From: Hoeflea_A sp965204935
GTDB taxonomy: Bacteria; Pseudomonadota; Alphaproteobacteria; Rhizobiales; Rhizobiaceae
NCBI RefSeq assembly: GCF_965204935.1
Contig: NZ_CBDBFO010000002.1
Reading direction: 5' to 3' (one strand)
DNA length: 64,000 nt
This document shows, piece after piece, positions 49,984 through 59,294 of the stretch (positions are counted from its first letter, which is position 1; each line of letters begins with the position of its first letter). The position numbers and the translations under genes were made by a program. Under the pieces are notes generated by a model. The model did no database searches, was not told the DNA's origin, and saw nothing but the letters and a program-made list of their open reading frames with translations.

Positions 49984-51257
49984 GCGGCGAGAACCAGTAT
50001 TCCATCATGCGCGACGTGGTTTTGTTTGCAGCGCTCGGCGTGCTCATCCTGCTGATCTTCATCAGCCAGGGGCCGGTCTATTCGCTGCGCATGATGGTCG
50101 AGGCAGGATGCTACGCGATCATTGCTTTGGGCCTGACCATCCAGTGGGGCTATGCCGGCCTGTTCAATGTCGGCATCATGGGATTCATCGCCGCCGGCGC
50201 GGCCACGTCGATGATCGTTTCCTTTCCCCAAAACGCCGATTTCTGGGCTTCGGGCGGACCGTCGCTCGTCGCGCTCTTTATCATCAAACTGGTGATCAGC
50301 GGCGTCGCCCTTTGGGCGATCTACCGCTCCTCCCGCTGGGGTGTCGGTCCGAAGCTGCGGGGACTGTTGACTGCCATTGCCATTGCCATTGCCTATCTGG
50401 TTCTTTCCGAGCACATGGCCGTCATGTCGGACGAGATCGAGCAGGCGAGCGGCTGGATGGGCGGTCTCGGGCTGCCGGTGCTCGTCGGGTGGATCGTCGC
50501 CGGCATCGTCGCCGGCGTGATCGCATGGTTCGTTGGCAAGATCTGCCTTGGCCTGCGCGCCGACTACCTTGCCATTGCAACGCTTGGCATTGCCCAGATC
50601 ATCAAGACCTTCCTGAAGAACGCCGACTGGCTGACCCGCGGCACGCTGACCGTTTCACCGCTTCCCTGGCCGGTTCAGACGCCTGCGGACGGCGAATTCA
50701 TCATGGCGCGCGCCTCCTACCTTGCGGTCGTCGCCATCGCCATCGCGATCATCTACCTGCTTCTGCAGCGCGCCTATCACGCGCCCTGGGGCCGCATGAT
50801 GCGGGCGATCCGCGACAACGAGAACGCCGCGGCCTCCATGGGCAAGGACGTTAATCGCCGGCGGCTTGAAATCTTCGTTCTTGGCTGCGTGCTGATGGGC
50901 TTCGGCGGCGCCGTGCTGATCCACTTCGCGTCGATCTACGACCCCTCGGGCTTTCTCGATCTCAATCATACATTCCTGATCTGGGTGATGGTGATCCTCG
51001 GCGGTTCCGGCAACAATCGCGGTGCCATCTTCGGTGCCGTGTTCGTCTATATCGTGTGGGTGATGTCCGAACCCGTCGCCTTCTGGCTGTTCAACATGAT
51101 CGGCACCTACGGCCAGGCCTGGCTCGGCTGGGAGCCGCCCTCCGATCTTGCCAGCCGGGCGCTTCAGATGCGGGTCTTCGTGATTGGCCTGACGATCACG
51201 CTGGTGCTGCGCTTTGCACCTCAGGGCGTTTTACCCGAGAAACAGGCGCGGCACTGA
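49980..51257 (+). CDS. Branched-chain amino acid-type ABC transporter permease (LivM-like)
   Basis: 425 residues. I chose ATG 49980, overlapping the previous stop; the longer open frame to 49614 is out of phase with livH-like coding and has no start signal. Core motifs: GLTIQWGYAGLFNVGIMGFIAAG, GLRADYLAIATLGIAQIIKTF, and the EAA-like loop WGRMMRAIRDNENAAASMGKD. It ends the four-gene plus-strand operon; no binding protein gene follows, but one lies at 52206 on the other strand. Confidence 0.92.
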   Translation: MSGENQYSIMRDVVLFAALGVLILLIFISQGPVYSLRMMVEAGCYAIIALGLTIQWGYAGLFNVGIMGFIAAGAATSMIVSFPQNADFWASGGPSLVALFIIKLVISGVALWAIYRSSRWGVGPKLRGLLTAIAIAIAYLVLSEHMAVMSDEIEQASGWMGGLGLPVLVGWIVAGIVAGVIAWFVGKICLGLRADYLAIATLGIAQIIKTFLKNADWLTRGTLTVSPLPWPVQTPADGEFIMARASYLAVVAIAIAIIYLLLQRAYHAPWGRMMRAIRDNENAAASMGKDVNRRRLEIFVLGCVLMGFGGAVLIHFASIYDPSGFLDLNHTFLIWVMVILGGSGNNRGAIFGAVFVYIVWVMSEPVAFWLFNMIGTYGQAWLGWEPPSDLASRALQMRVFVIGLTITLVLRFAPQGVLPEKQARH

Positions 51258-51363
51258 GCCGCCCCGACGCTTCCGTTACCGCGGTGCCTATTGCCTGGCC
51301 CGGCTGGTTCAATTATTAAACCGACCGGAACTGTGATGATGCCAGCGGGAGGGTCCGACAGCG

Positions 51364-52152
51364 GTGGGAACGATCAGCAACGCGCTCGGTCTGCTCAATC
51401 TTTTTTCCGAATCGCGACCTGAAATCGGCCTCGCCGAGATGCGAAGCTTGTCCGGATACGACAAGGCGACCACCTATCGTTATCTGACCGAGCTGGTGGC
51501 ATTTGGAATGCTCGAGCAGGATACCGATACGAAGCGATACCGGCTCGGGCCTGCCGTGTTAAGGCTGGCAAATGTCCGCGAGAGCCTCTTTCCGCTGCGA
51601 AGCGTCGTCCAGGCGATTACAGACCGCTTGAGCGATGCAACCAGCGAAACAGCGCATGTGTCGCTGCTTCAGGGTCTGACGCTGTCCCCGCTGGCCAAGA
51701 AAGAAAGCCCGAAACATGCGGCGCGGGTTTCGCTCGGTCTTTCGGAAATGCTGCCGCTTCATGCAACCGCATCCGGTCTGGCGATCCTTGCGTTTTCCAA
51801 GGAATCGCTGCTGGAACGCACGATCCGTTCTCCGATGAAAAAATACACGGCATTCACCGCGACGGAGGAGGAGCGACTGCGCGCGGATGTAGCAAGAACC
51901 GCAGCATGCGGTTTCGGCATGTCGGACCAGGGCTACGAGGAAGAGGTCTTCGGGATCGCGGTCCCGTTCTTTGATCAGCGGGGACATGCAATCGGCACGG
52001 CCGCCGTTGCCAGCCCGACCTCCCGCATGTCGGACGCGCTGGCCGACACGATCAAGAAGTCCCTTGTTGTTGCCAGCCGGGCAATCACCGAAACGCGGGG
52101 CGGCACGATACCGGAAAATCTCGAACAGGCGTGGCGCAAAAGCGGCATATAA
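51364..52152 (+). CDS. IclR-family transcriptional regulator
   Basis: 262 residues. The N-terminal winged HTH (ISNALGLLNLFSESRPEIGLAEM, GYDKATTYRYLTELVAFGMLEQ, YRLGPAVLRLA; residues 3-70) is followed by the IclR effector domain with MLPLHATASGLAILAF and TACGFGMSDQGYEEEVFGIAVP. The start is GTG 51364, the only usable codon after the upstream TGA at 51337, with GGGAGGG 10 bases before it. It follows the second transporter operon by 106 bases and probably controls it or the binding-protein gene at 52206. Confidence 0.9.
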   Translation: MGTISNALGLLNLFSESRPEIGLAEMRSLSGYDKATTYRYLTELVAFGMLEQDTDTKRYRLGPAVLRLANVRESLFPLRSVVQAITDRLSDATSETAHVSLLQGLTLSPLAKKESPKHAARVSLGLSEMLPLHATASGLAILAFSKESLLERTIRSPMKKYTAFTATEEERLRADVARTAACGFGMSDQGYEEEVFGIAVPFFDQRGHAIGTAAVASPTSRMSDALADTIKKSLVVASRAITETRGGTIPENLEQAWRKSGI

Positions 52153-52156
52153 CGAA

Positions 52157-52182
52157 AAAGGCCCGGATCGCTCCGGGCCTTT
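52157..52182. terminator. Bidirectional terminator between the IclR gene and the binding-protein gene
   Basis: AAAGGCCCGGA (52157-52167), loop TCGC, TCCGGGCCTTT (52172-52182): a perfect 11-base stem with A before and T after. It separates two convergent genes. Confidence 0.88.
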
Positions 52183-52205
52183 GAATTTCTGTCATGACGA
52201 CCAGC

Positions 52206-53411
52206 TTATTCGGCGGAGCCGGTGCTGGTGATCTGACCCTCTTCGATGGCAATGGTCTCGTAAGTGCCCGGAACATCGCCGTTCTCGTCGAAGGACTGCG
52301 GGCCTGCAGCGCCTTCATAGTTGATGTCCTTGCCGGCCGCGATCAGCTCCTTGGCCTTCTTCCACTCGGTCGGAAGAATCGTCTCGCCCGGCTGGTTGGC
52401 AACTTCGCTGACGGCCGCGGCAATGGCCGCACGATCCGTGCTTCCGGCCTTCTCGGCGGCAAGCGCCAGGATGAAGGCGGCATCGTAGCTGTTCGACACG
52501 AAAGTGCCATTGCCGTCAACGCCGTCAGCATTGGCTGCCACGTTGAATGCATCGGCGCCCGGAAGATCCGGCGTCGAAGGACGCGTCATGATGATCTTGC
52601 CGGTGGCAGCGGGAACATTGTCCGCCATCGACTGCGAAACCATGCCGTCGCCGCCGTAGAAGGTCTCAAAGTCGCCGCCTTCCAGAGCCTGACGCAGAAT
52701 GGTCTGGCCGGAACCGTCACCGTAGGCAAGGATCACCAGCGCTTCAGCTCCGGTCGCGGAGAGCGAACCGATTTCGGCGCGGTAGTCGGCCTTGCCATCC
52801 TCGTGGGCTTCGGATGCGGCAACCGTTCCACCGGCGGCCGCAAAGGCTGCCGCGAAAGCGTCAGCAAAGCCCTTGCCGTAGTCGTTGTTCACATAGGTCA
52901 CGGCAACGTTTTCCTTGCCGGCCGCGCGAACGACACGGGCGAGAACGCCGCCCTGATAGGCGTCGGATGTCGCGGTGCGGAACACCAGGCCCTTGTCGTC
53001 GAGCGTCGTCAGAGCCGGCGAAGTCGATGCCGGCGAGATCATGGCAACGCCGCCGGGAATACCGGCATTGTTGGCGGCAGAGATCGTGGCACCCGAGCAC
53101 AGTGCGCCGACGATGGCCGAGACATTGTCGACATTGACCATGCGGTCAGCCGCGTCGGCAGCCTTGGTCGCGTCGGCGCAGGTGGTGTCGCCGACGACCA
53201 GTTCGACAGTCTTGCCGTCGAGCAGACCGCCCTGATCGTTCACATGCTTCAGTGCAAGGTTGGCACCATCGATGATCGGCGGCACGAGGCTCTCGATCGG
53301 TCCGGTCACGCCACCAAGAAAACCGAATTTAACGTCGGCAGCTATCGCGGTTCCGGAAAGTCCGGCCAGTGCAATACCCGCAGCGAGCGCTATTTTGATT
53401 TTTGGCAACAT
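52206..53411 (-). CDS. ABC transporter substrate-binding protein of the branched-chain amino acid type
   Basis: 401 residues with a Sec signal (about 1-24, ending GTAIA). The mature protein begins ADVKFGFLGGVTGPIESLVPP; IVGALCSGATISAANNAGIP, MISPASTSPALT and FRTATSDAYQGGVLA are type I periplasmic-binding features. GGGAG lies 9 bases before ATG, and a perfect hairpin GGGCCGG/CCGGCCC (53434-53452) lies in its leader. It is the natural receptor for the transporter at 47464-51257, placed convergently beyond the IclR gene. Confidence 0.92.
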   Translation of the reverse strand: MLPKIKIALAAGIALAGLSGTAIAADVKFGFLGGVTGPIESLVPPIIDGANLALKHVNDQGGLLDGKTVELVVGDTTCADATKAADAADRMVNVDNVSAIVGALCSGATISAANNAGIPGGVAMISPASTSPALTTLDDKGLVFRTATSDAYQGGVLARVVRAAGKENVAVTYVNNDYGKGFADAFAAAFAAAGGTVAASEAHEDGKADYRAEIGSLSATGAEALVILAYGDGSGQTILRQALEGGDFETFYGGDGMVSQSMADNVPAATGKIIMTRPSTPDLPGADAFNVAANADGVDGNGTFVSNSYDAAFILALAAEKAGSTDRAAIAAAVSEVANQPGETILPTEWKKAKELIAAGKDINYEGAAGPQSFDENGDVPGTYETIAIEEGQITSTGSAE

Positions 53412-53621
53412 AAATGTTTACTCCCATAGATACGGGCCGGTTTTTCCGGCCCTTCGTCCGTTTAAACGGTTCCTTTCCGCTATGTTACGGAAAGTTGAGC
53501 GCAATCATAGCGAAACAATCGTGACTGCAAAGCCGAAAATGCAATTTTGGTATACGGCTCAGAAGCCGGGTCGGGAGCCTTGTTTGCCGGATCAAAAGAG
53601 CACCCCGCGATGGATTGGCAA

Positions 53622-54509
53622 TCAAGCCGCTGCAACTTGCGGTCGGTTCGTCAGATACACACCGACAACGACAATGACTGTTCCGACAATCATGGCGAGG
53701 GAAAGCTGTTCACCGAACAGCAAAAAGGCCTCAATCGCCACGGCGGGCGGAACCAGATAAATCAGCGACGCGGCGCGTGAGACCTGCCCGCGGCGGATCA
53801 GATAAAGCAGAAGCACGATCGCGCCGATCGACAGACCGAAAACGGACCACAGCAGCGCAATCGTCAGATGGATGTTCCAGGTCATGGCAAAATCCTCGAA
53901 CAGCAAGGCGAGCGGCATCGTGAACGCAAAAGCCCCAATATATTGCAGCATTGCCGTCGAGCGCAGATCACCGGTCTGCAGGAAGCGTTTTTGATAGATC
54001 GTTCCCGCCGTCACGCTGATCATCGCGACGACATTGACCCCGATCGGGATCAAGGCCGTTGCAACCTCCGACCAGTGAAGCGCGGCCAATCGCGGCACGA
54101 TGGCGATCGACAGGCCAAGCAGGCCGAACATGATGCCGATCCACTGACCGCGCGTCAGGCGCTCGCCGACGATGAGCGGCGCGGCCATGGCTGTCAGCAG
54201 CGGCTGCAGCGCGGCGATCAGACCGGAAAGCGCCGTCGGCACGCCAACGTCGATCGCCCACCAGACGCCGCCGAGATAGATGCCGTGCAACAAAACGCCG
54301 GAAAAGACGGCGTGCCACCATTCAGCGCCCCGCCTGGGCCAGGCCGCCCTGACGGCCAAGCACAGGATGATGAGCACAAGTGCCGCGCTGGCGTAGCGAA
54401 CCGACAGGAAGGCCAATGGCTCGGTGTGCGGCGCGGCGTAACGGGCAACAATCCAGCCTGTCGACCACAACAGGACAAATAGCGCGGGGGCCAGGCGGTC
54501 GAGTGTCAT
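53622..54509 (-). CDS. DMT-family (EamA) membrane transporter
   Basis: 295 residues with about ten membrane helices in two EamA repeats: ALFVLLWSTGWIVARYAAPH opens the first, and IPIGVNVVAMISVTAGTIYQ the second. It starts 33 bases after the end of the DmsC-like gene on the same strand, so it may be the fourth gene of the molybdoenzyme operon. An exporter for a product or inhibitor of that enzyme is possible, but the substrate is unknown. Confidence 0.85.
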   Translation of the reverse strand: MTLDRLAPALFVLLWSTGWIVARYAAPHTEPLAFLSVRYASAALVLIILCLAVRAAWPRRGAEWWHAVFSGVLLHGIYLGGVWWAIDVGVPTALSGLIAALQPLLTAMAAPLIVGERLTRGQWIGIMFGLLGLSIAIVPRLAALHWSEVATALIPIGVNVVAMISVTAGTIYQKRFLQTGDLRSTAMLQYIGAFAFTMPLALLFEDFAMTWNIHLTIALLWSVFGLSIGAIVLLLYLIRRGQVSRAASLIYLVPPAVAIEAFLLFGEQLSLAMIVGTVIVVVGVYLTNRPQVAAA

Positions 54510-54542
54510 TCAGGCTGGATCCGGTGGGAATACAGCCGACTC

Positions 54543-55472
54543 CTATGCGCTGCGTCCGCCGTAGTAAAGCGAAACCGCGTGCTCGGCTTCTGCAAAAAAC
54601 AGCCAGCGTTCGACAAACAGACCTGCGATCAGGGCAAGGAATGCGAGGATCAGCCAGACCGTCGAGGCGGCGAATATCCACACAGCCAAAGAAATGACAA
54701 TCGGCAGGCCGGCGCCGACGACAAGTGCGATGGCCCGCAGTTTCGCCGCGTGTTTTCGACCGATCACATGGACCATTTCCCGGGTCAGATAGTTTTCGCC
54801 CGTGTGCGGACGTTCGAAAAGCCGCACACTTCCAATTGAACCCAGGCCGGTTGCGGTCTCCATGGTCGAGCCTGTGTCGGCGAGGCTTGACCGCCCCGCC
54901 CTCAGCCACCAGGCAAGCTTGAATGCCCAGGCGATCAGGATTGCAAGGAACGCAAATCCAGCAGCCCCGGGGCGTCCGCCGCTGAGCCCTCCAAGGCCCG
55001 CGGCAAGCACGTAGCCGCAGGCGAGCGAAAACAGGAGATAACAGGCTGGTGTCAGCCCCGTGTGCCAATGCGGTACTGTCTTGAGCTGCGCATAGATCAT
55101 CGCGGTGGTGTAGACGGTCAGCACCGCGCAGGCAGCGACCGGCAGCCCAAGTAAAAGGCTGCGCTCGCCGGCCACCATCCAAACCAGCGTGTAAAGCCCG
55201 AACAGAACCAGCGTCACGATTGCCAGCACACCTTCACGCGACAGCCATGAGGACCGCCACTGTGACAGGGCGCGCCAGGCGCGTTCCGGGTGGCCGAGAT
55301 GGAACGTCGACGAAAGCAGGCCGGCGATGGCGAGACCGCCAGCAAGCGCCGGAATGAGAAACGCGGCGGCAAGGCCGCCGGGCAACGGCATGCCGAGGCC
55401 GATCAGGGCTATCAGGCCAAAGCCGGCACCGGACATGACGGTGAAAAAGATGACGGAAACTGCTGGATGCAT
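54543..55472 (-). CDS. soeC: Membrane anchor subunit of a DMSO-reductase-family enzyme (SoeC/DmsC-like)
   Basis: 309 residues with eight or so membrane helices. HPAVSVIFFTVMSGAGFGLIAL and STFHLGHPERAWRALSQWRSSWLSREG are characteristic of DmsC-type anchors, which pass electrons between the iron-sulfur subunit and quinone. Start ATG 55472 is 3 bases after the soeB stop. Symbol given on the strength of the whole operon. Confidence 0.72.
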   Translation of the reverse strand: MHPAVSVIFFTVMSGAGFGLIALIGLGMPLPGGLAAAFLIPALAGGLAIAGLLSSTFHLGHPERAWRALSQWRSSWLSREGVLAIVTLVLFGLYTLVWMVAGERSLLLGLPVAACAVLTVYTTAMIYAQLKTVPHWHTGLTPACYLLFSLACGYVLAAGLGGLSGGRPGAAGFAFLAILIAWAFKLAWWLRAGRSSLADTGSTMETATGLGSIGSVRLFERPHTGENYLTREMVHVIGRKHAAKLRAIALVVGAGLPIVISLAVWIFAASTVWLILAFLALIAGLFVERWLFFAEAEHAVSLYYGGRSA

Positions 55473-55475
55473 GGT

Positions 55476-56216
55476 CTAACCCAGTCTTTCCAAAGCGCGG
55501 TCGATCCAACCGAGAAATCCATCCGGCGTTGCCATGTTTTCCTGCAAAGGTGCGGCTGCTGTCTCCGGACGGGTTTTCGGTCGGGGCGGGAGATACTTAT
55601 TGACCGGCTTTGTTCCCATCTCCGGCATGAGATCGATGCCGCCGCGCTCGGCGACAAGCTGCGAGACATTTGAGTCAGGATCGGAAAAATCCCCAAAATG
55701 GCGCGCGCCGGCCGGGCAGGTGCGCACGCAGGCCGGCTCCCGGTCCTCCTCGGGGATGTTCTCGTTGTAGATGCGGTCGACGCAAAGCGTGCATTTCTTC
55801 ATGACGTTCTCGACCGGGTCCATTTCCCGCGCCCCGTAGGGGCAGGCCCAGGCACACAGGCCACAGCCGATGCACATGGATTCATCGACAAGCACGATGC
55901 CGTCTTCGGACCGCTTGTAGCTTGCCCCTGTCGGGCACACCGTCACGCAGGGCGCATCGGCGCAGTGCAGACAGGATTTCGGGAAATGGACGATCGAGGC
56001 GGGCGCGTCCTGCGGGCTGACCTCGAAGGTGTGAATGCGGTTGAGAAAGGCGCCTTCCGGCTCGTCTCCATAGGGATCAATGTCACCGAGCGGCGATCCG
56101 TAGCCGCCCGTGTTCCATTCCTTGCAGCTGACAACACAGGCATGACAGCCGACGCAGGTGTCGAGGTCGATGACGAGGCCAAGCGCGCGCTCGGTTGAAT
56201 CCGGAAGGCTGGTCAT
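55476..56216 (-). CDS. soeB: Four-cluster ferredoxin subunit of a DMSO-reductase-family enzyme (SoeB-like)
   Basis: 246 residues. Cysteine groups for four [4Fe-4S] clusters: CVGCHACVVSCKEWN, CLHCADAPCVTVCPTGA, CIGCGLCAWACPYGAR, and CTLCVDRIYN with CVRTCPAGARHFG. No signal peptide. It relays electrons between the molybdenum subunit and the membrane anchor. I chose ATG 56216, which overlaps the stop of the catalytic subunit by 4 bases. Confidence 0.78.
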   Translation of the reverse strand: MTSLPDSTERALGLVIDLDTCVGCHACVVSCKEWNTGGYGSPLGDIDPYGDEPEGAFLNRIHTFEVSPQDAPASIVHFPKSCLHCADAPCVTVCPTGASYKRSEDGIVLVDESMCIGCGLCAWACPYGAREMDPVENVMKKCTLCVDRIYNENIPEEDREPACVRTCPAGARHFGDFSDPDSNVSQLVAERGGIDLMPEMGTKPVNKYLPPRPKTRPETAAAPLQENMATPDGFLGWIDRALERLG

Positions 56217-59092
56217 TGCTTGACCTCCCATTCCTCGCCAAAGGCAAGAACGGACGGCGGTTCTTCAAGCGCATCCTCCTGAGCCGGAAACTGCGGCTCT
56301 GAAACCGGGTGCTGCCCGGCTTCGGCCTTTTCGATACGCACCCTCAAGTCAAACCAGGCCGCCTGGCCGGTGATGGGATCGGAGTTCGACCAGCGCAGCC
56401 CGTCGGCCTTCGCTGGCAGCAATTCGTGGATCAGGTGGTTGAGCAGGAAGCCCTTCTTTGCTTCCGGCGCATTCTCATCCAGGTTCCAGGCTCCGGAGCG
56501 CTTGCCGATGGCATTCCAGGTCCACATCGTTTTGCCGTTGACGGCCTCCATGCGCCGCACCGGAACCTTGATGCGGCCGTGATGGGAGATGACCCAGGCC
56601 CAGTCGCCGTCCTTGAGCCCGGCCTCATCGCAGATGGGACCCGGTACAAAAAGCGGGTTGCTGCCATGGATCTGGCGCAGCCAGGCGTTTTGCGATCCCC
56701 AGGAATGGTACATGGCCGCCGGCCGCTGGGTGATTGCATGGTAGGGGAATTCATCCTTCGAGACCCCCTCGCCTTCGAATGGCGGGTACCAGACAGGCAG
56801 CGGATCGAAGGTCGCCCCGATCCGTTCGCGGTGGCTGTCCGGCGGCTGGCGGTCGCCATGGCCTTCCGCGGCGAGCTGGAACTTGCGCAGCGGCTCGAGA
56901 TAAAGCTGGAAGACATTCTCCACTTCACCGTCCTGCAAGCCCATTTCAATGGCAAAATCCGTCCAGGCCCGGTTGGCGTGCTTGAAATACTGCGCCTCCT
57001 TCGGGACATGCGCCTCGAAGAAGCCGCCATTTTCGATGTAGCGGTTGATCTGACCAGGGTTCGGATCGCCGCGGCCGTGGGTTCCGCCGTTCTTTCCACG
57101 CCAGCCGGCAAGCGGGCCGACACCCGGGCGCCGCTGGTGGTTCACCATATAGTCCGCGTAGTCGGCGTATAGCGGCGTGCCATCCCCATCGACCATGCCG
57201 GGAAGCCCGAGCCGGGCGCCGAGGTCAAGAAGCACCGACTGGAAACCGCGCACATCACGGCCCTCGCCCTGTGTCGCGGGGTCGACAACCGGCCAGCGGA
57301 TGGAGTCGGCCAGGGCCTCCGGTTCGGAGATCGGCCGGTCGAGGAGCGATATGCAGTCGTGGCGCTCTAGATAGGTTGTGTCCGGCAGGATCAGATCGGC
57401 ATAGGCGACCATCTCGGAATTGTAGGCATCCGAATAGATGATCTTCGGGATCACGTAGTTGCCGTCCGCGTCCTTGTCGGCCAGCATCTTCATCACACCG
57501 CCGGAATTCATCGACGAATTCCACGACATGTTGGCCATGTACATGAAAAGCACGTCGATCGGGTATGGATCGCCGGCATGGGCATTGGATATCACCATGT
57601 GCATCAGGCCATGCGAGGACATCGGCGCGTCCCAGCTGAAGGCATGGTCGATACGCTGCGGCGTAATTCCGTCCTCCTGAAGCAACAGTTCCTCAGGTCC
57701 GCGCAAGAAGCCGAGATGCGGACCGGGCAACGGCTCGCCCGGCTTGCAGCCGCCATGCGGCTTCGGTTGCCCGTCGATCGGCCGCGGATACGGCGGCTTA
57801 AAGCGGAAGCCCCCCGGGCAATCGATGGAGCCGATCAGAATTTGCAGAAGATGCAGAGCGCGGCAGGTCTGGAAGCCGTTGGAATGGGCGGATATGCCGC
57901 GCATTGCGTGAAAAGACACCGGGCGACCGATCATTTTCTCGTGGCGCTCGCCCTTCATATCGGTCCAGGGCTGCTCGACCACCACCTGACGTTCGAAGGC
58001 CGCCTCGGCAATCTCGCCGGCCAGCCTGCGGATCTGCACCGCCGAAACGCCGGTTTCGCCGGCGACCGTTTCGGGCGCATAGTCCTCGTTGAGATATTTT
58101 CGCGCTAGCAGTTCGAAGACCGGGCGGGCGGTCCGGCCATCCGGCAGGGTCACTGTGCCGTGGAGCGCCGGTTTCAGGCCGGTTTGCCGCGACGAAAGGC
58201 ACTCTTTTTTCTTTCGGTCGAAGACCAGCGGTTCGCCGGTCTCGTCGCGGGCAAAAAGCCCGTGATCGGCGGCCCCCTCATCTTCGATGACCAGCCAGGG
58301 CGCATTCGTGTATCGGATGAGGTAATCGAGGTCGACCTTGCCCATCTTCAGCAGTTCATGGACTAGCGCGAGGATAAAAAGACCGTCGGTTCCCGGCGTT
58401 ATGCCCACCCACTCGTCGGCAACCGCATTGTAGCCGGTACGCACCGGATTGACACCGATCACCTTGACGCCGCGTTCCTTGAGGCGTCCGAGGCCCATCT
58501 TGATCGGATTGGAATCGTGGTCCTCGGCAACACCGAAGATCATGAAGAGCTCGGTCTTTTCCCAGTCGGGCGAACCGAACTCCCAGAAGGCTCCGCCAAA
58601 GGTGTAGATTCCGCCGGCGGCCATATTGACCGAGCAGAAGCCGCCATGGGCGGCAAAATTCGGGGTTCCGTATTGCTGCGCCCACCAGCCCGTCAGGGAC
58701 TGGCTCTGGTCGCGGCCGGTGAAAAAGGCCAGTTTCTTGGGATCGCGCTGCCGCACCTCGCCCAGCCATTCGGTGGCGAGCGAGAGCGCCTCCGCCCACT
58801 CGATTTCCTTGAACTCGCCGCTTCCACGCTCGCCGGTGCGCAACAGCGGCTTGTTGAGCCGCGCAGGCGAATAGTGCTGCATGATGCCGGCCGAACCCTT
58901 GGCGCACAAAACGCCACGGTTGATCGGATGATCGCGGTTGCCTTCGATGTAGCGGACCTTGGGGTTTACATCAGCGCCCTTACGCAGATGCACATTGATG
59001 CCGCAGCGACAGGCGCACATGTAACAGGTGGTCTTGCGGATCTCATCGGACACATGGGGCGACCGCTCCACACCGTGCCTGTCTCCGCCCAT
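56213..59092 (-). CDS. soeA: Molybdopterin oxidoreductase catalytic subunit, probable cytoplasmic sulfite dehydrogenase SoeA
   Basis: 959 residues. An N-terminal [4Fe-4S] site (CYMCACRCGINV, then GVLCAKGSAGIMQ) and bis-MGD-binding domains follow: FTGRDQSQSLTGWWAQQYGT, GVNPVRTGYNAVADEWVGITPG, ADLILPDTTYLERHD, and a C-terminal molydopterin-dinucleotide domain (YHSWGSQNAWLRQIHGSNPLFV). No twin-arginine signal precedes the cluster, so the subunit should stay in the cytoplasm, as for SoeABC and unlike DmsA. I chose ATG 59092 (MGGDRHGVERSPHVSD) with AGGGAG upstream; the frame to 59197 is not supported. Sulfite oxidation is the best guess from gene order and lack of export; other cytoplasmic oxidoreductases remain possible. 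Confidence 0.72.
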   Translation of the reverse strand: MGGDRHGVERSPHVSDEIRKTTCYMCACRCGINVHLRKGADVNPKVRYIEGNRDHPINRGVLCAKGSAGIMQHYSPARLNKPLLRTGERGSGEFKEIEWAEALSLATEWLGEVRQRDPKKLAFFTGRDQSQSLTGWWAQQYGTPNFAAHGGFCSVNMAAGGIYTFGGAFWEFGSPDWEKTELFMIFGVAEDHDSNPIKMGLGRLKERGVKVIGVNPVRTGYNAVADEWVGITPGTDGLFILALVHELLKMGKVDLDYLIRYTNAPWLVIEDEGAADHGLFARDETGEPLVFDRKKKECLSSRQTGLKPALHGTVTLPDGRTARPVFELLARKYLNEDYAPETVAGETGVSAVQIRRLAGEIAEAAFERQVVVEQPWTDMKGERHEKMIGRPVSFHAMRGISAHSNGFQTCRALHLLQILIGSIDCPGGFRFKPPYPRPIDGQPKPHGGCKPGEPLPGPHLGFLRGPEELLLQEDGITPQRIDHAFSWDAPMSSHGLMHMVISNAHAGDPYPIDVLFMYMANMSWNSSMNSGGVMKMLADKDADGNYVIPKIIYSDAYNSEMVAYADLILPDTTYLERHDCISLLDRPISEPEALADSIRWPVVDPATQGEGRDVRGFQSVLLDLGARLGLPGMVDGDGTPLYADYADYMVNHQRRPGVGPLAGWRGKNGGTHGRGDPNPGQINRYIENGGFFEAHVPKEAQYFKHANRAWTDFAIEMGLQDGEVENVFQLYLEPLRKFQLAAEGHGDRQPPDSHRERIGATFDPLPVWYPPFEGEGVSKDEFPYHAITQRPAAMYHSWGSQNAWLRQIHGSNPLFVPGPICDEAGLKDGDWAWVISHHGRIKVPVRRMEAVNGKTMWTWNAIGKRSGAWNLDENAPEAKKGFLLNHLIHELLPAKADGLRWSNSDPITGQAAWFDLRVRIEKAEAGQHPVSEPQFPAQEDALEEPPSVLAFGEEWEVKQ

Positions 59093-59143
59093 TGATGAAC
59101 TCCCTGATCCCTTGAAAAACAGCGCCTTCGGCAAGTCTTCTAT

Positions 59144-59149
59144 ATTATA
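59144..59149 (-). promoter_or_regulatory. Possible -10 element upstream of soeA
   Basis: TATAAT on the minus strand in an otherwise AT-rich stretch, about 52 bases before the chosen soeA start. No good -35 lies 16-18 bases upstream, so it is weakly supported. Confidence 0.25.
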
Positions 59150-59294
59150 TCTTTTTACACTTCCAGAGCACGCGGGACGATTGCCGTGGTACGGCAATTA
59201 GAAGAGCATGTTGTATTCGGGGAGGACCAGAGCGCCCAAAGACTAGGAACCAGTCGACCTTGAAACACCGGTGCCCGCAACCTGCCGGCATATT

